Of a DNA stretch of 64,000 nucleotides, positions 45,148 through 56,358 are shown one piece after another; the first letter of the stretch is position 1, and every line of letters begins with the position of its first letter. The stretch covers positions 2,666,001-2,730,000 of the forward strand of contig PUDQ02000003.1 in the NCBI GenBank assembly GCA_002964805.2, written 5' to 3'. The position numbers and the translations under genes were made by a program. The DNA is from Trametes villosa. Lineage: Eukaryota > Basidiomycota > Agaricomycetes > Polyporales > Polyporaceae. The notes under the pieces were generated by a model that saw nothing but the letters and a program-made list of their open reading frames with translations, searched no databases and was not told where the DNA came from.

Positions 45148-45349
45148 GCGATCGTGGGCGTTTCGGTCTGTTCCACGTCTCCCTTGTACAACTTACGAGT
45201 CGCGCTGATAATATCGATAGTGCTACTCGACAATCGCCCTTCGCCTACTCGCCCGGCTACCCCACCGCCTACTCGCAATACCTAGGTCTCGCTCTTGACC
45301 ACTGTGATCGGCTCGTGTTGAAGTACGAGGGAGCCGACGAGTACTAGAA
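45140..45349 (+). pseudogene. 3' fragment of the gene apparently cut by the KDZ element
   Basis: Open plus-strand frame reading SPFAYSPGYPTAYSQYLGLA ... LKYEGADEY and a stop at 45,345-45,347. A TAG acceptor near 45,218 precedes the most protein-like part. In the empty site it would be directly downstream of 8967-9113. Domain unknown. Confidence 0.35.
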
Positions 45350-45440
45350 CAGAATGTATTGCGTTTGGCTGAGCTCTGCAAACGCATGAAGAGCGAGTGG
45401 CGTACAACGGGAGGTAGATATACTACGTGCTGACTAATCA

Positions 45441-46221
45441 CTACCATATACGGATGTACCTACGAGACTGTCCAATCCCGAATTCCAACAGCTCGGCGAC
45501 GGACTCTAAACCCAGGAACGAAACCGTGCCCACGTCTTCCCTCTTGACGGTCTTCTCCTCCTTGATCGGTTGTTCCTCTTCCGCGGGGAATGGCAGCTCC
45601 TCCCGGATGCCCTGAATGGCGTTTTCGAACAGCATCATCCTATCCCCGGAGTCGACCCCCATCCAGCCCGTCAGAGTCCTCAGCCGCCCTATGAGCAACG
45701 AAGCGTGGCCGACGGTGAGCCAATAGAATGTCTGGTGCATCACCTCGCGTGGGATGCCCCTCAGGCTGATGAGGTCGGTCAAATATCTCAGTTGCGCCGG
45801 TGTCGGTTGTGCGAAAGGATCCGCCCATGTGGTCGGATGTCCGGGGGGCTCGTACTGGTGTCGCGCCTTGAATCCCGGGAACGTCTGCTATATGTTATCG
45901 TTAACTCACCGGTTCCGGATTGCGCCCCAGCGCGTCAATCTCATCTGCGGTCGGGCGCTCGCCATTCTGGAGCCGGGTTATGAGGATGGACGCTTCGGCC
46001 TTCGCCACCCGCATTGCTGGTTCGGAGTGCTCAGGATCAGCGAAGGGTATGTCTATCTTCAACATCCTCGCGAGGACATTGAGCAGTCTCTTCTGAGGGC
46101 CTGTCATCTTTTCTATCTCGTTCACGCTCGACTTCAGGCCTCTTTTCTGCCTGAAGGTGATGGACGCACCGTTGCCGGCGGCCCATTTTTGGGGCGGGTG
46201 TTTTAAGAACGAGACAGCCAT
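45441..46221 (-). CDS. DUF3072-like two-module protein, paralogue R1
   Basis: ATG 46,221 (MAVSFLKHPPQKWAAGNG, the counterpart of PPEEWATGGG). Unlike its paralogues, exon 1 runs on without an intron into module 1 (KMTGPQKRLLNVLARMLKID, RVAKAEASILITRLQNGE, IDALGRNPEP). After an intron near 45,880, module 2 follows (PAQLRYLTDLISLRGIPREV, LTVGHASLLIGRLRTL) and an extended charged tail (EEEQPIKEEKTVKREDVG). First gene to the right of the KDZ insertion and closest to paralogue L2 in module 2. Confidence 0.72.
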
Positions 46222-46673
46222 TACCGTAAGACCGCTGGAATTCTCTGGCTCAGCAAGCCCCCAAGCCGGAAACAGTGCCAGGTGAGTGTCAAAGGTATAC
46301 CAACGTTTGTGAGGGGAACTGACCGTAGGAAAGAGCTAGGTACGTCGCCGTTGGGAACAAGACGTGTGCCCCTATGTTCCGGACCTGCGTATGGCGGTCA
46401 TATCTGACGTACTAGTCCAAAGATGTGCTAGCACTCGCGAACGGAGACGTGCGTACCTCCCCACCACTCTCGCCCTGCGAGCCCAGAGTTGTCTACAGCG
46501 GTCTTGTCTGCGCATCTGCTTCCGCGGCGGAGGCGACGAGGTCTCGGTCCGTCCCAAATGTCTGGTCTCCAAAGTCGCGCTGACGATACTACTGATACAG
46601 CTATTCCTGGTACACCGTCTACAAATGCTTCGTGCTTCGACTATGGCAACATCCCGCGGTCCGAAGGCAGTCA

Positions 46674-47356
46674 TCAATGCGGCCTCCACGTTCTTCTCCC
46701 CTGCGGTGCCGGCAACTCCGCGCGGATGTCTTTGAGCGTGCTTTCGAGCACCGTCATCGCAGATCTCCGCGTCAACATCTTCTTCTCGTCCTCCGTCCTC
46801 AGCCGACCTATGAGCAGCGACGCCTGGCCGAGCGTCAGACTATCAAGCGTCTGACGCATAACCGCTCGCGGCACGCCCAGTAGGCTGATCAAGCGGGTCA
46901 GCCAGGCGAGCTGCGCGGCGGTCGGGCGTGCGTCGCAGTTCTTCCAGTTCCTCGGATGAGAAGGGGGTTCGTGCTTGTATCGCGGCCTTGAGTCTGACAC
47001 TGTGAAAGCGTGCACAGAGGTCACGTACTGGCACTGGGCTACGACCCAGGGAGTCGATATACTCCGGTGTTGGGCGAACACCTTTGAGGAACATCGTAAT
47101 CAGTGTCGACGCTTCTGCTTTTGTGACCGCTTGCGTGTTTGGGGACAGCGCTCGATCATCCGCGAAGGGTATGTATATCCCCGTTTCCTTCCAGAGGTAG
47201 TATAGTTTTCCTCTCTGCTTCTGGGTCATCGGCTCTAGCAATACCGCCGGAGTCGACGTCGACCTCAGGCTCGTGTTCAGTGGCGAGAGTGAGGCACGTA
47301 CCACCTCCGGTCGCCCACATCTCCGGGTGAAGGAGCAGATCACAGACATCCGCCAT
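46674..47356 (-). CDS. DUF3072-like two-module protein, paralogue R2
   Basis: ATG 47,356 (MADVCDLLLHPEMWATGGG); the longer upstream reading starts at a GTG and is not used by the paralogues. Exon 2: EPMTQKQRGKLYYLWKETGI, VTKAEASTLITMFLKGVRPT, YIDSLGRSPVP. Exon 3: PPSHPRNWKNCDARPTAAQL, WLTRLISLLGVPRAVM, LTLGQASLLIGRLRTED, and a short basic end. Intact as read. Confidence 0.74.
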
Positions 47357-47912
47357 GGCGCGTTCGGCGGCCGGCTTCTCTTCTGGTACCCGTTGCAGCG
47401 CAGTCCGATAGGCAGTGGTGCTCACCGGGTCGCGGTGGATCTCTGCTCATGTTCGGCGGTATTTAGCGGAGAAATAGCGTCGTCCCGGTATGTAGTGGCG
47501 TACCTTCCGAAAGCAGGAGCGTGCAGGGTGTAGTCGAAGGACCAAGGCAGGTTCCGCGGCTTCTACACATGTGTGTCTACGATTCGCGCATATGGCAACC
47601 CCGGATCCCGGACGCAGCACCGTCGTCACGGAGGCTCATCAGGAGAGGTCGCTAAACGGGGATATTCGCGCCTTCCAGCTTCAGGTCCGCCTCGCTTGAG
47701 TCAGGCTTTCGAGCTCTTAGTCAACCATCAAGCTACGGGCATCTAATGCCTGTCCTCTTTTCAAGCTTCTCATCGTGTCCTAGTCACACACTCCGTATAC
47801 ATACACTTCTCATAATCATACACTTCTCGTAATCATGTACTTCTCATAGTCATACACATCCCAAAACTACTATTCTTCGACTCTTCTTCCGCCTCGCCCA
47901 TTGTGAAGGGGC

Positions 47913-48558
47913 CTAGCCTTGACCAGGAGCCGGTACCTCAGCCTTGACGGCCTTGACGGCAGCCTCCAACACCATCCGCTTCTCCTCCGCCGGGCGGGTG
48001 TGTCCCTTCTGCTCCCTCAACCGGCCGATCAACAGGGATGCCTGGCCGCGCGTGAGGCCGGTGAGCGCGGTCCTCTTGACGGGCTCCGAGATACCCATGT
48101 TGTTGATGAGCTTGTTGAGCCAGGCGTTCTGCATGGCCGTCGGCGGTGCGTTGCGGTTCTGCCAGAATTGCGGGTGTGGCGGCGTCGTGTACTATGTGAT
48201 CAAATTAGCTGCAGCGCAAGCCATGTAGTCCCTTCACACGGCACGCACCAAGTCGGCATCACGACCCAAAGAATTGAGATATTCCGGTGTGGGGCGGACA
48301 CCGTCGAGGATCATCTCGATGAGAATGTACGCCTCGGCCTTCGTGACGTCCTGCCCGTTCTGGTCCTCGGACTCCAGGAAGGGGATGTCGATACGGTCGT
48401 GAGCGGCGACACGTTCAAGCGCAACGCGCTGCCGATCGGTCATGGGCTCTGCAGATATCCAGTCAGTCAATGTCGTCAGGCTAGAGCAGTTGAATGACCG
48501 TACCTCCACCCGTTGCCCATTCTTCCGGAGGGCGAATTGGGAAGTAATCCAAGGCCAT
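47913..48558 (-). CDS. DUF3072-like two-module protein, paralogue R3
   Basis: ATG 48,558 (MALDYFPIRPPEEWATGGG). Exon 2: EPMTDRQRVALERVAAHDRI, DIPFLESEDQNGQDVTKAEA, YLNSLGRDADLV. Exon 3: TPPHPQFWQNRNAPPTAMQN, AWLNKLINNMGISEPVKRTA, LTRGQASLLIGRLREQKG, ending VPAPGQG. The cleanest member of the family and the best guide to its consensus: an N-terminal PPEEWATGGG tag, module 1 with (K/M)AEA-x-x-L-I, an HPxxW linker, and module 2 with GQASLLI. Confidence 0.76.
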
Positions 48559-49422
48559 TACGGATCTTCAAGAGGGGGGGTTGAGGTGCTGTGATATTTG
48601 TCGCCTCTTGATAACGTTATAGTCGTCAGTATATACATAAGTGGGCGCTGCACATACAGAGACATACTTACCGACTGTGAGCGGTACCAAATCTGTGTAC
48701 CGAGGAAATGGTGCTTCGCATCCAACGGGCTTATATGTCTGCAGTCCCTGCATCTCGCAGCTTCTAGATCCTGCGAGAAATGGGCGGTACCTGACGGCTT
48801 GGCATGGTAGCGATGCTCTCCATGTTCGTGCAAGGCTCAGCCGGTCTTTCCGCGAATGATGACTCGTGTTCCGCCACCAGTGCATTGCGCAGTGACGCTG
48901 CCGAGCGGCTGTCCCTTGGGGAATGCACATGTGAGCGAGCGGTTCGTGGTCCTGTGGTCGCTTGGTGAGATATTTGTATAGCATTACTTAGCAGCTTACG
49001 AGGTGGAGGTCAGTTGAACAGCAACCGTCGCGGGAGTTGCACAGCGTCGTGTCTGTTATACTGCTCGTCCCTTCACCATATGCGTAATCAGCGTCCCGGT
49101 GTGCCGTGGGACGTCTGCTCATCAGCATGTAAGGCAACTCACGTTGGCCCAACCTGAAGATACTCCTTGTGTTTTGTGCCGTACTGCGACGGTTATCATT
49201 GGAGGGATGCCCATAGTCGGCGACCAGCCGGAAAAGCGCTGAAGGGGTTCGAACTCGCGAGCTCTTCAAGCCGTAATTTGAAATGATTGGGGTCAGAGTG
49301 GATCGCTGTCGACGATGGGCATCTGTGTGCTCACGATGAATGTCAGAACTCCAGATTGAAGCTTCTTACAATTATGCGGGGGCAGGGGGTACAATATAGA
49401 AACACCTACTGACGAGCAAAAA
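48559..49422. other. intergenic, no gene supported
   Basis: About 0.86 kb. A GAGTTCGAACCCC stretch near 49,240 resembles a Pol III B-box on the minus strand, but no A-box or cloverleaf surrounds it. Confidence 0.45.
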
Positions 49423-49529
49423 TGACCACCGCAGGACTCGAACCTGCAACCTTTTGGTCACGTAGTTTGTACGTGAGAGTAACCGTGAGGCGATCGAAGC
49501 CAAACGCGCTACCATTGCGCCAGGTAGCC
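49423..49529 (-). tRNA. tRNA-Arg (anticodon UCG) with 35-nt intron
   Basis: Minus strand. Acceptor GGCTACC pairs with GGTGGTC (7 pairs, two G-U). D-arm GCGC/GCGC with AATGGTA loop. Anticodon stem TTTGG pairs with CCAAA; the loop C-T-TCG-A is followed by a 35-nt intron after position 37. T-stem GCAGG/CCTGC with loop TTCGAGT is perfect. Discriminator A is followed at once by TTTTT, a Pol III terminator. Both internal promoters are present (A-box TGGCGCAATGG, B-box GGTTCGAGTCC). Mature length without CCA is 72 nt. Confidence 0.92.
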
Positions 49530-50392
49530 ATACTCACAGTTGCTGTAATGTTTCCATGGTTGGCCTCAACTTGCTCAGAAATGTTGACCAGCAGCTCTGG
49601 TGGTGTCGGTCGACGCTTGTTTCCGACCATCATTGCCGCTGCCACTCCGAGTCCCCACTCACCTCGCGGGATCTCATCTCAACGGCCTTTCAAGCTCCGT
49701 AAAGTCGTGAATCCTGCAGGTGGTCCCAAACGATCCACTTCTTTACCAAGAGGGAAGATACCCGTAATGCCGATGGCACTAACCGTCTGACTCGAAGGGC
49801 CTCTGGCGAAAGGCACAGTGTGCTTGTCCTGGCCATGCGCGTATTTTTGTACGTATCCGTGAACTTGGTAATCTTCTAGTCTGACATGTGTACTCGTGCA
49901 TTGGCTGTCAACGGTTCACCGTGTGGTGCCCGTCGACTTTCATCCTTACGAATATGCACACCAGCCGACCGGCCAAACCCCCGAGCCCCAAGGTATTTCC
50001 CAGACGACCCGGATTTCCTGAGGTTTATTACGTTGTACGATCCGCACATATAAACGGTACAGAACGGGCAGAAGGCCGCTTTTGCGGCCCGATGCAATCC
50101 CGGTGACCGACTTTCGGGCATAGATTGCCCTCCGCCATGGTGGTTCGCTCCTCGATGACTCGATGCAAGCGATCGAATTCTCGAAGCTCTCGAGATAAGT
50201 AATGTGGAGGCGCATCACTTGTGCCGCTGTATATATAGTGGTCAGATCTCTGGAAGCTGGACAGTCTCGAGCTCGCTGCACTCGTCGTCGACTACGCAAC
50301 CTCTAGCATCTCAAAGTAGGTATGCTCCATATCCTCGTTCTACCCAGCATTGCTCACAACTTATTGCCGTCGATGTAGCACCTTTCGTACAC
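49530..50392. other. intergenic region
   Basis: Upstream regions of the tRNA gene (minus) and the aminotransferase gene (plus). No other gene seen; small frames lack motifs. Confidence 0.45.
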
Positions 50393-52157
50393 ATGGCAGC
50401 GCCATCCTTCATCGATCTAACCCACCACCTCTCGGCTGAGACGTTGGACCGCAAGACCAACCCGCTGAAGGACCTCATCCGCATTGCTATGAGCAACCCC
50501 TGGAACCTCGTCACGCTAGCTAACGGTCAGTTCTCACACTCCTCTAGTGCCCTCATCCGCTAATAGGCGCTACGATACTCTACAGGAGATCCACACCATT
50601 CGCTCTATCCAATTCGTCGCATAGACTACGAAGTGGCCTCGGTCGACTCCGACGACCCGGTGTCGGAGTGGCGGTCGCTCGGCACCTCCGCTCCCACCAA
50701 GGTTCTCAGCACGTCGCAAGAGGGTGAATCCAGGACCCTACTCAACAACGCGCTAGCGTACGGACACGGTGCTGGCCTTACCGAGTCGCTCCGCACCGTG
50801 ACTGCTGTCAACAATGCGTATCACACGGCGCCGCACCATGTCCCGACGATGACACTCGGAAACGCGGATGGGATCACGAAGTGTCTGCGCATGCTTAGCT
50901 CGCCCGGCGACTCTTTCCTGGCGGATGAGTTCACGTTCGCGCCCATGCCTATTGCAGCGCAAGCGCATGGCGTGAACTGGATTCCCGTCAAGATTGACTC
51001 TGGGGGAATCGTTCCGGAGGAACTCGAGCGCATCCTGGAGAACTGGAACCCCGAGCGCGGAAGGAGACCTCACGTCATCTACACAGTACCGTAGGTTCCA
51101 CAGTCAGAGTGGGCGATACGGCGGGCTCACACAGGATACTTGACCAGGTGCGGACAGAACCCTACGGGCTCGACGCTCAGTCTGGAGAGGCGCAAGAAGA
51201 TATACGACATTGCCCAGCGTTACGACCTCATCATCATAGAAGACGGTGAGTTGGTGTCGAAGTATCTCGTAAACTGCGCTGATGTATTGGCGGTGGCAGA
51301 CCCTTATTACTTCCTGCAATACGACGCTCCTAGCACGGAAATCACGACGAAGAAGGAGTTCCCGACGTCCCTTCTCTCCATGGACGTCGACGGCCGAGTC
51401 ATTCGCATCGATAGGTCTGTCCTCGCCGCTCAAATTATCCGTTGCTCTGCTGAACGCGCTCCATATAGCTTCAGCAAGATCATGGCGCCCGGCATGCGCC
51501 TCGGTTGGATCACGAGCTCGCCCACCTTCCAAGAGTACCTCGTGAAATACGTCGACCTCTCCACGCAGCACCCGCACGGCTTCGGGCAAATCCTCGTCAC
51601 CGAGCTGCTCGGCCCACAGGGCTGGGGGCTGACCGGGTTCGACAAGTGGGTGCGCAGCCTACGCCTCGATTATCAGCGCCGGCGCGACTTCCTCCTCGAC
51701 TTGTTCGAGCGCGAGGTCGCGAGCACGGGGCTGGCGAGCACGGAGGTACCTGAGGCGGGCATGTTCATCTGGATCCGCGTGGATATCGAGAGGCACCCGC
51801 GGTTCGTGCGCGCGCCGGAGGATGAGAACGGCAAGAATATTGCGCGGACGAACACGAGCGCGCTGATGCTGGAGCTGTTTGAGGCGTGCGTTGCAGGCGG
51901 GCTCGTCATCTGCCCATCGTCCGTGTTCGTCCTGCGCGCCGACCCGCGGTACGACGACATCTCCGAGCCGATCGATGATGTGAGCGCGGTTCCTGCTATC
52001 CTCGCTGATTCGTGAGACTGACGATACCTATTTACTACAGCGTACGAACTTCCTGCGGGCGACGTTCGCGGGTTCGGAAGAAGTTATGGCGGCGGGAATC
52101 CCAATTCTCGGACGCGTGCTGAAGGAGTTCTTCGCGGAGACTCCAGCGTCGAAGTAG
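50393..52157 (+). CDS. ARO8: aromatic amino-acid / 2-aminoadipate aminotransferase (PLP, fold type I)
   Basis: Transfers the amino group between aromatic amino acids (or 2-aminoadipate) and 2-oxo acids, in Phe/Tyr/Trp and lysine metabolism. ATG 50,393 (MAAPSFIDLTHHLSAETLDR). Exons then give LVTLANGDPHHSLYPIRRID across the first intron; AYGHGAGLTESLRTVTA; TLGNADGITKCLRMLSSPGD; CGQNPTGSTLSLERRKKIYD; YDLIIIEDDPYYFLQY; the PLP-lysine segment SFSKIMAPGMRLGWITS; FGQILVTELLGPQGWGL; EAGMFIWIRVDIERHP; GGLVICPSSVF; and a last exon RTNFLRATFAGSEEV ... FFAETPASK with the stop at 52,155-52,157. Lys in SFSK binds PLP; N in QNPTG and Asp/Tyr in DDPYY hold the cofactor. About 520 aa, normal for fungal Aro8. 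At least five introns; no break. Confidence 0.93.
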
Positions 52158-52473
52158 GTTGGGCTTCGTAGCTCGCAGCATCTCAACGATGGATTTCGGA
52201 TGGGGATTTACATTGTTATGGAGGTGTACAAAACAAGGTGACTGTATAGATATCATATGTATTACAGTAACAGCCCGAACTCCCAGCCCTGCGCCCTCTG
52301 TCAGCACTGGTACTGTGCAGTATCCAGTGGGAGAAGCAACGCGGGCTCTCTTCATATCGTCGCGTATATCAGCCAAGCGTTCATAAGTTAGCTGTGTGCG
52401 CTGAAGTAAGGACCGTGTGTGTGTCGTTGTCGGGTATCGAAGGCAGCCTCCGGATATATACAGCGGGGGGAGG
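52158..52473. other. spacer between convergent genes
   Basis: 3' ends of the aminotransferase and of the Ser-rich gene; no other signal. Confidence 0.45.
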
Positions 52474-53991
52474 CTACCGGCGCGTCGTGACGCTGCGCAC
52501 GACCTGCTTCCACATGCGCCCCAGCGCGTGCGTCCTCCGACCCTTCTCCTTTCCACCGCTCAGCAGCTCTGGTGCAGTCGCGGCGCGCCCGTGCAGCGCA
52601 GGCGCGCGTGCGGATAGGTCTACGACAGAGGTCGCGGCGGACGAAGTCGGGCTCCCTGCGCTGCGCGTCCAGGGTGCGACCGCCCCGAGCTCCGCGTCGC
52701 GCGCCTCGGGCGACATGTCGGTGGCCCGCGCCTTGCCCTTGCCCGTGTACGCCGGAGACGGAAGCGAGAGCACGCCCACGGGGACGTCGTTGAGCTGAAG
52801 TTCGACATGCCCTGGGGCGTAGAGTACGCCCATCTCGTCGACAGTCGCCGCATGTGAGTCGAGTGAGACGTCGCTCGCGGACGGGCCGGGACTCATGGTG
52901 AGGCTCGGCGTGTCGCAGTAGACGGAGCCGTAGCCGGACGCCGCGGACGCGAGTGACGCGCGCGAGGAGGCGCGCGAGCGGAAGTGCTGCTGGCTCGCAG
53001 GTGCGGTGCTTGGGCGAGCGTCCGGGGAACGAGAGGGGGAAAGGGCAAGTGAGCCGGCGGACGCGGTGCTCGCGCGCGAGGACGTGCGCGCTGGCATAGG
53101 CGGGGGCGGGAGCGTGTCGAACGAGCGTGCGCTGGCACTGGCGAGAGACGCGAGGGAGGCGGTCGAGCGGCGACGTGCCTCTTTTGCAGAGACGGGGAGG
53201 ATGACGCCCTCTGCCTTGAGCCCGAGCCGCGAGAAGCGCGGCGCGGCGGACTGCGTGAGCCAGTTGTCCTCGGGGGTGCGTCCGGACGCGGGCGGGGGAA
53301 GGAGGGACTTGCGGCGCGAGGCGCTGGCGTGCTTGATCGAGCTCGATGCGGAGCGCGAGCTGGGCGTGGGCGAGGTCGGACGGGTGCCTTGGGTGGGTGT
53401 GTTCTGGGCGCGCGGGGGCGACGGGGCCGTGGGCGAGGGCGCGGCGTGTGGAGACCGGACGCGCGCGGGCAGGCTGTTGTGCGCCCAGGTGGGGACGGGC
53501 GGCACGGGTGGCGGCGCAGCCTCCTGCGAGGTCATGGACTTCGTGCGCGGGCGCGGCGCCGGTGCCGCAGGAGACGCGGGCTCGGACGAGCTTCCCGGGG
53601 ATGCAGAAGGGAAGCTCAGTTTGGACAGGACTGAGCCTAGCGTGCGCCTCCGCAACCTCTTGGTCTCCGCGTCGGCTGCAGGGGTAGGGGCGGTCTCTGC
53701 AAAGACGGTGTTTGAGGACTCCGCTAGAGGTGATAGATGCCTGTGGCCGCCGCCCGGGGTGGGGGGTGCGCTCGCAGCTGCGATGAGCGACCCATCGTTG
53801 GTCGCAGCGATGGAGGGCCCAGCGAGGGGAGAGGACCGCAGCGGGCGCGAGAGGTGCGAGGGCGACATCGAGCCCGTAGTCGTCGAGTGTCGGCGCGAGG
53901 CGATGGAAGGCCGTGCGGGGATCGTTAGCTTGTGGTCCGCAGAGGGCAGGCGGGGAGGTGAACGAGTGGCTGAGGAAGGAGCGGCGAGCAT
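52474..53991 (-). CDS. Ser/Pro/Ala-rich disordered protein, unknown
   Basis: Single long exon, 505 aa, ATG 53,991 (MLAAPSSATRSPPRLPSADH). Almost wholly low complexity, with many S/T-P and R-x-x-S sites (RRRSTASLASLASASARSFD, SSRASTASAGSLALSPSRSP) that suggest phosphoregulation. Short conserved-looking pieces are KRLRRRTLGSVLSKLSFPSA, PRFSRLGLKAEGVILPVSAK, and the C-terminal basic helix THALGRMWKQVVRSVTTRR. No membrane segment or enzyme motif. Frames on the opposite strand are shadows of the GC-rich repeats. I do not recognise the family. Confidence 0.7.
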   Translation of the reverse strand: MLAAPSSATRSPPRLPSADHKLTIPARPSIASRRHSTTTGSMSPSHLSRPLRSSPLAGPSIAATNDGSLIAAASAPPTPGGGHRHLSPLAESSNTVFAETAPTPAADAETKRLRRRTLGSVLSKLSFPSASPGSSSEPASPAAPAPRPRTKSMTSQEAAPPPVPPVPTWAHNSLPARVRSPHAAPSPTAPSPPRAQNTPTQGTRPTSPTPSSRSASSSIKHASASRRKSLLPPPASGRTPEDNWLTQSAAPRFSRLGLKAEGVILPVSAKEARRRSTASLASLASASARSFDTLPPPPMPARTSSRASTASAGSLALSPSRSPDARPSTAPASQQHFRSRASSRASLASAASGYGSVYCDTPSLTMSPGPSASDVSLDSHAATVDEMGVLYAPGHVELQLNDVPVGVLSLPSPAYTGKGKARATDMSPEARDAELGAVAPWTRSAGSPTSSAATSVVDLSARAPALHGRAATAPELLSGGKEKGRRTHALGRMWKQVVRSVTTRR

Positions 53992-56358
53992 GGACGGGCC
54001 GGGAGTGGGCTGTAGAAGATGAAGGGGTCAGTAAGATAGGAAAGCAAGAGGAGGGAAAGGGAGCAGAGAGTCGGAGAGGTGCGCAGGTAAGGGGGCGAGA
54101 GGCCGACGGGCGAGCGGTGTTCGAGATATGATGCAATGGAACGAGATGTGATGTCTCGTACAGCAGATCAACGGCGACCAAACCCCTGGCAGCAGAATCG
54201 AAGACGTTTAGACGGGCAGATTCTGCCTGTGCGAGCCCGAGGGCGAGGTGGACGACACACGATAAATCGATTGCCCGATGCCCTCGCCCTGGGGTTCGTT
54301 ATATTGCCTCCCCGGCAAACCACGAACAGACCGCATGCCCGAGGCCCTGTCCACCCAACGAATTTGCGGCGCAACATGTGTGTGAGATCACGATGATGGA
54401 CATACCAAGGCACAGCTTCGAGCTGCACCGAAGCACGCGCATTGCACACGCCGCAGTCAGAGTAGGCGCATGTGTGCCTAATCGTCCCGCACATGTTTGT
54501 GGTGAGAAGATCAACCGCTTCGTGCGATATGGAGGTGTACCACCCCGTTCAACATGATAGCAAATTCAGCACATCTGCACTTTGCGCTCAATATGGAGTA
54601 CGGGCCAGGAGCGCTGTGATTGACGGGGAGGCGTTGGATGGCGATGCGGGAGCGTCTGACACGACGTGCCGAGCGGCGTCCAGAGCGCTCGAGAGGTGCC
54701 TTGCGCGGACGTGATGCGTACTCTCCGGATATGAGGTAGGCACCGAGTGGCTTTTGTACGTATGCACCTCAGCAGCATCGCCGCACACCCTGCCGAGAAC
54801 GTCCAAGCAGCATCGCAGCCGCATCACCTGCCGAGGACGTCCAAGCGAGAAGAGGCGGAAAACGGAGACTCACTTCGTCGTCGATCATATCCGGCGGCCT
54901 GGCGGAGACCTTCGGGCGCGAAAGGACTTCCATAGGTGCGAAGAGGACGAGGGAGATCCAGAGCCGGGCGTTGCAGAACGAGGGAGTTTAGCGAGACGAG
55001 CGGCGGGTCGTGGTGGAAAGCAAGAGACGAGGGGGCGGCGGGGGGCGCAAGGTTGGGCGGGGGCGGGCGACGGCTGTATATGACCGAGCACTCCACGAGG
55101 CGTGGCGTCGATAAGGGGCGCTGGTAGACTTTGTCTGAGATCTTGCGAGTGTCCGAGGGGACCGACGCTGGGCGGGCGGGCGACGGGCGGCGAGATCTCG
55201 TCCGTTTCGGAATGAGGCCTGTCAGACAAGCCGCAAATTGAGGCCCGGCATCGCCTGAACTGTTCTACAGCCTGCTGGAGCCCCACACCGGGGAAGTATC
55301 TGACGTATGCTCGTCGTCTTTGCCTGTGAACGCGCACTCATCGAGGGGTCGATATTCCAGCGTGGTCATGAGCCGAGGAAGGAACGAAGCTGAGAAGCTG
55401 CGAGGAGACCGTTTGCGAGCTCGCGTTTCCCAGCTCATCCGCCGGCCATGAGGCCAGCAGCTCCTCGATCGATCTCTTCAAATCCCGCTTACCTCGGGAT
55501 TAATTTTCGACCCAGGCCAAGACGTCATCGTGTCCGACCTAGCGCCCCGCGGGCAGAACTCTCCGGGTAAGTACCTCGAGCTTTGAGGAACGACGTCTAC
55601 CGAGGAGAGAGAAATATAAATCGACGACGACCTCTTGCACGGCGCACGCTCTCACAAACAAGCTCAGGAACCTTCAAGGTGTTATCTTTACAGATAGACA
55701 GGTGCCTTGGCTAGCCGAACGAGGAATATAACCCGCCTCGGAGTCCGAACTATCGGAATCCCGCGTTCCTGACTTTACTGGCTACGCATTCGCTCCTGCG
55801 AGAACCGGATCCGGCAGGAGTCTGCGATACAACGTAGAGGCTTTCGAAGCATCTCAGACTAGATTCAACCGCTGGAATATAGGCTGCCGGCTGCTTTCCA
55901 ACAGACAAAATCGCCGGCGCGGAGGGCCGAAGCAAGTTCGGATTACCCGAAATGGTTTAGCCCTGTTGATGAGCGCTCGTAGTTTGATGCCGACGTTGAA
56001 TCTCCTTCGAGTCCAGTGCGGAATCTCTTGCGTGCTTGCCAGTCCAAAAAGTGTTCCCAGATTCTGTAGCTACTTGAAACGAGACTGGGGCACTTTCATT
56101 CCTCAGTTTGTGCGGTCTTCTACGCAGGTGGCGGTGCTCAGTGCTCAGATCCGACAATTGCTGGCTCCGACACTGGAACATAGTCATTCCGGACAATGCA
56201 GATTCCGTCGGCCACAGATCCTGCTTCCGCGCACCATTTCTGGTGCAGCAAAGGGGTAGAATACCACGCTCTATAAAGGTGAGCAACTTTCATCCTCCTC
56301 GTTCGCAGCTGCCCTCTCTCCCCCAACGGCATAACTTGAACTCGAGGCCTAATTGGCG
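53992..56358. other. 2.4-kb stretch without supported gene
   Basis: Several frames up to 150 codons exist on both strands but without family motifs or coherent splice series. No repeat or tRNA seen. It may hold a small unannotatable gene around 54.8-55.4 kb. Confidence 0.4.

Noticed and set aside
49230..49275. Second tRNA on the minus strand (B-box-like GAGTTCGAACCCC)
   Set aside because: No A-box, no acceptor stem, no terminator at the right distance.
53006..54022. 338-codon plus-strand frame opposite the Ser-rich gene
   Set aside because: Composition (Gly/Arg/Ala) is the antisense image of the Ser/Pro/Ala repeats.
54824..55337. 90-150 codon frames suggesting a gene
   Set aside because: No family pattern, no consistent intron phases; left as unannotated.
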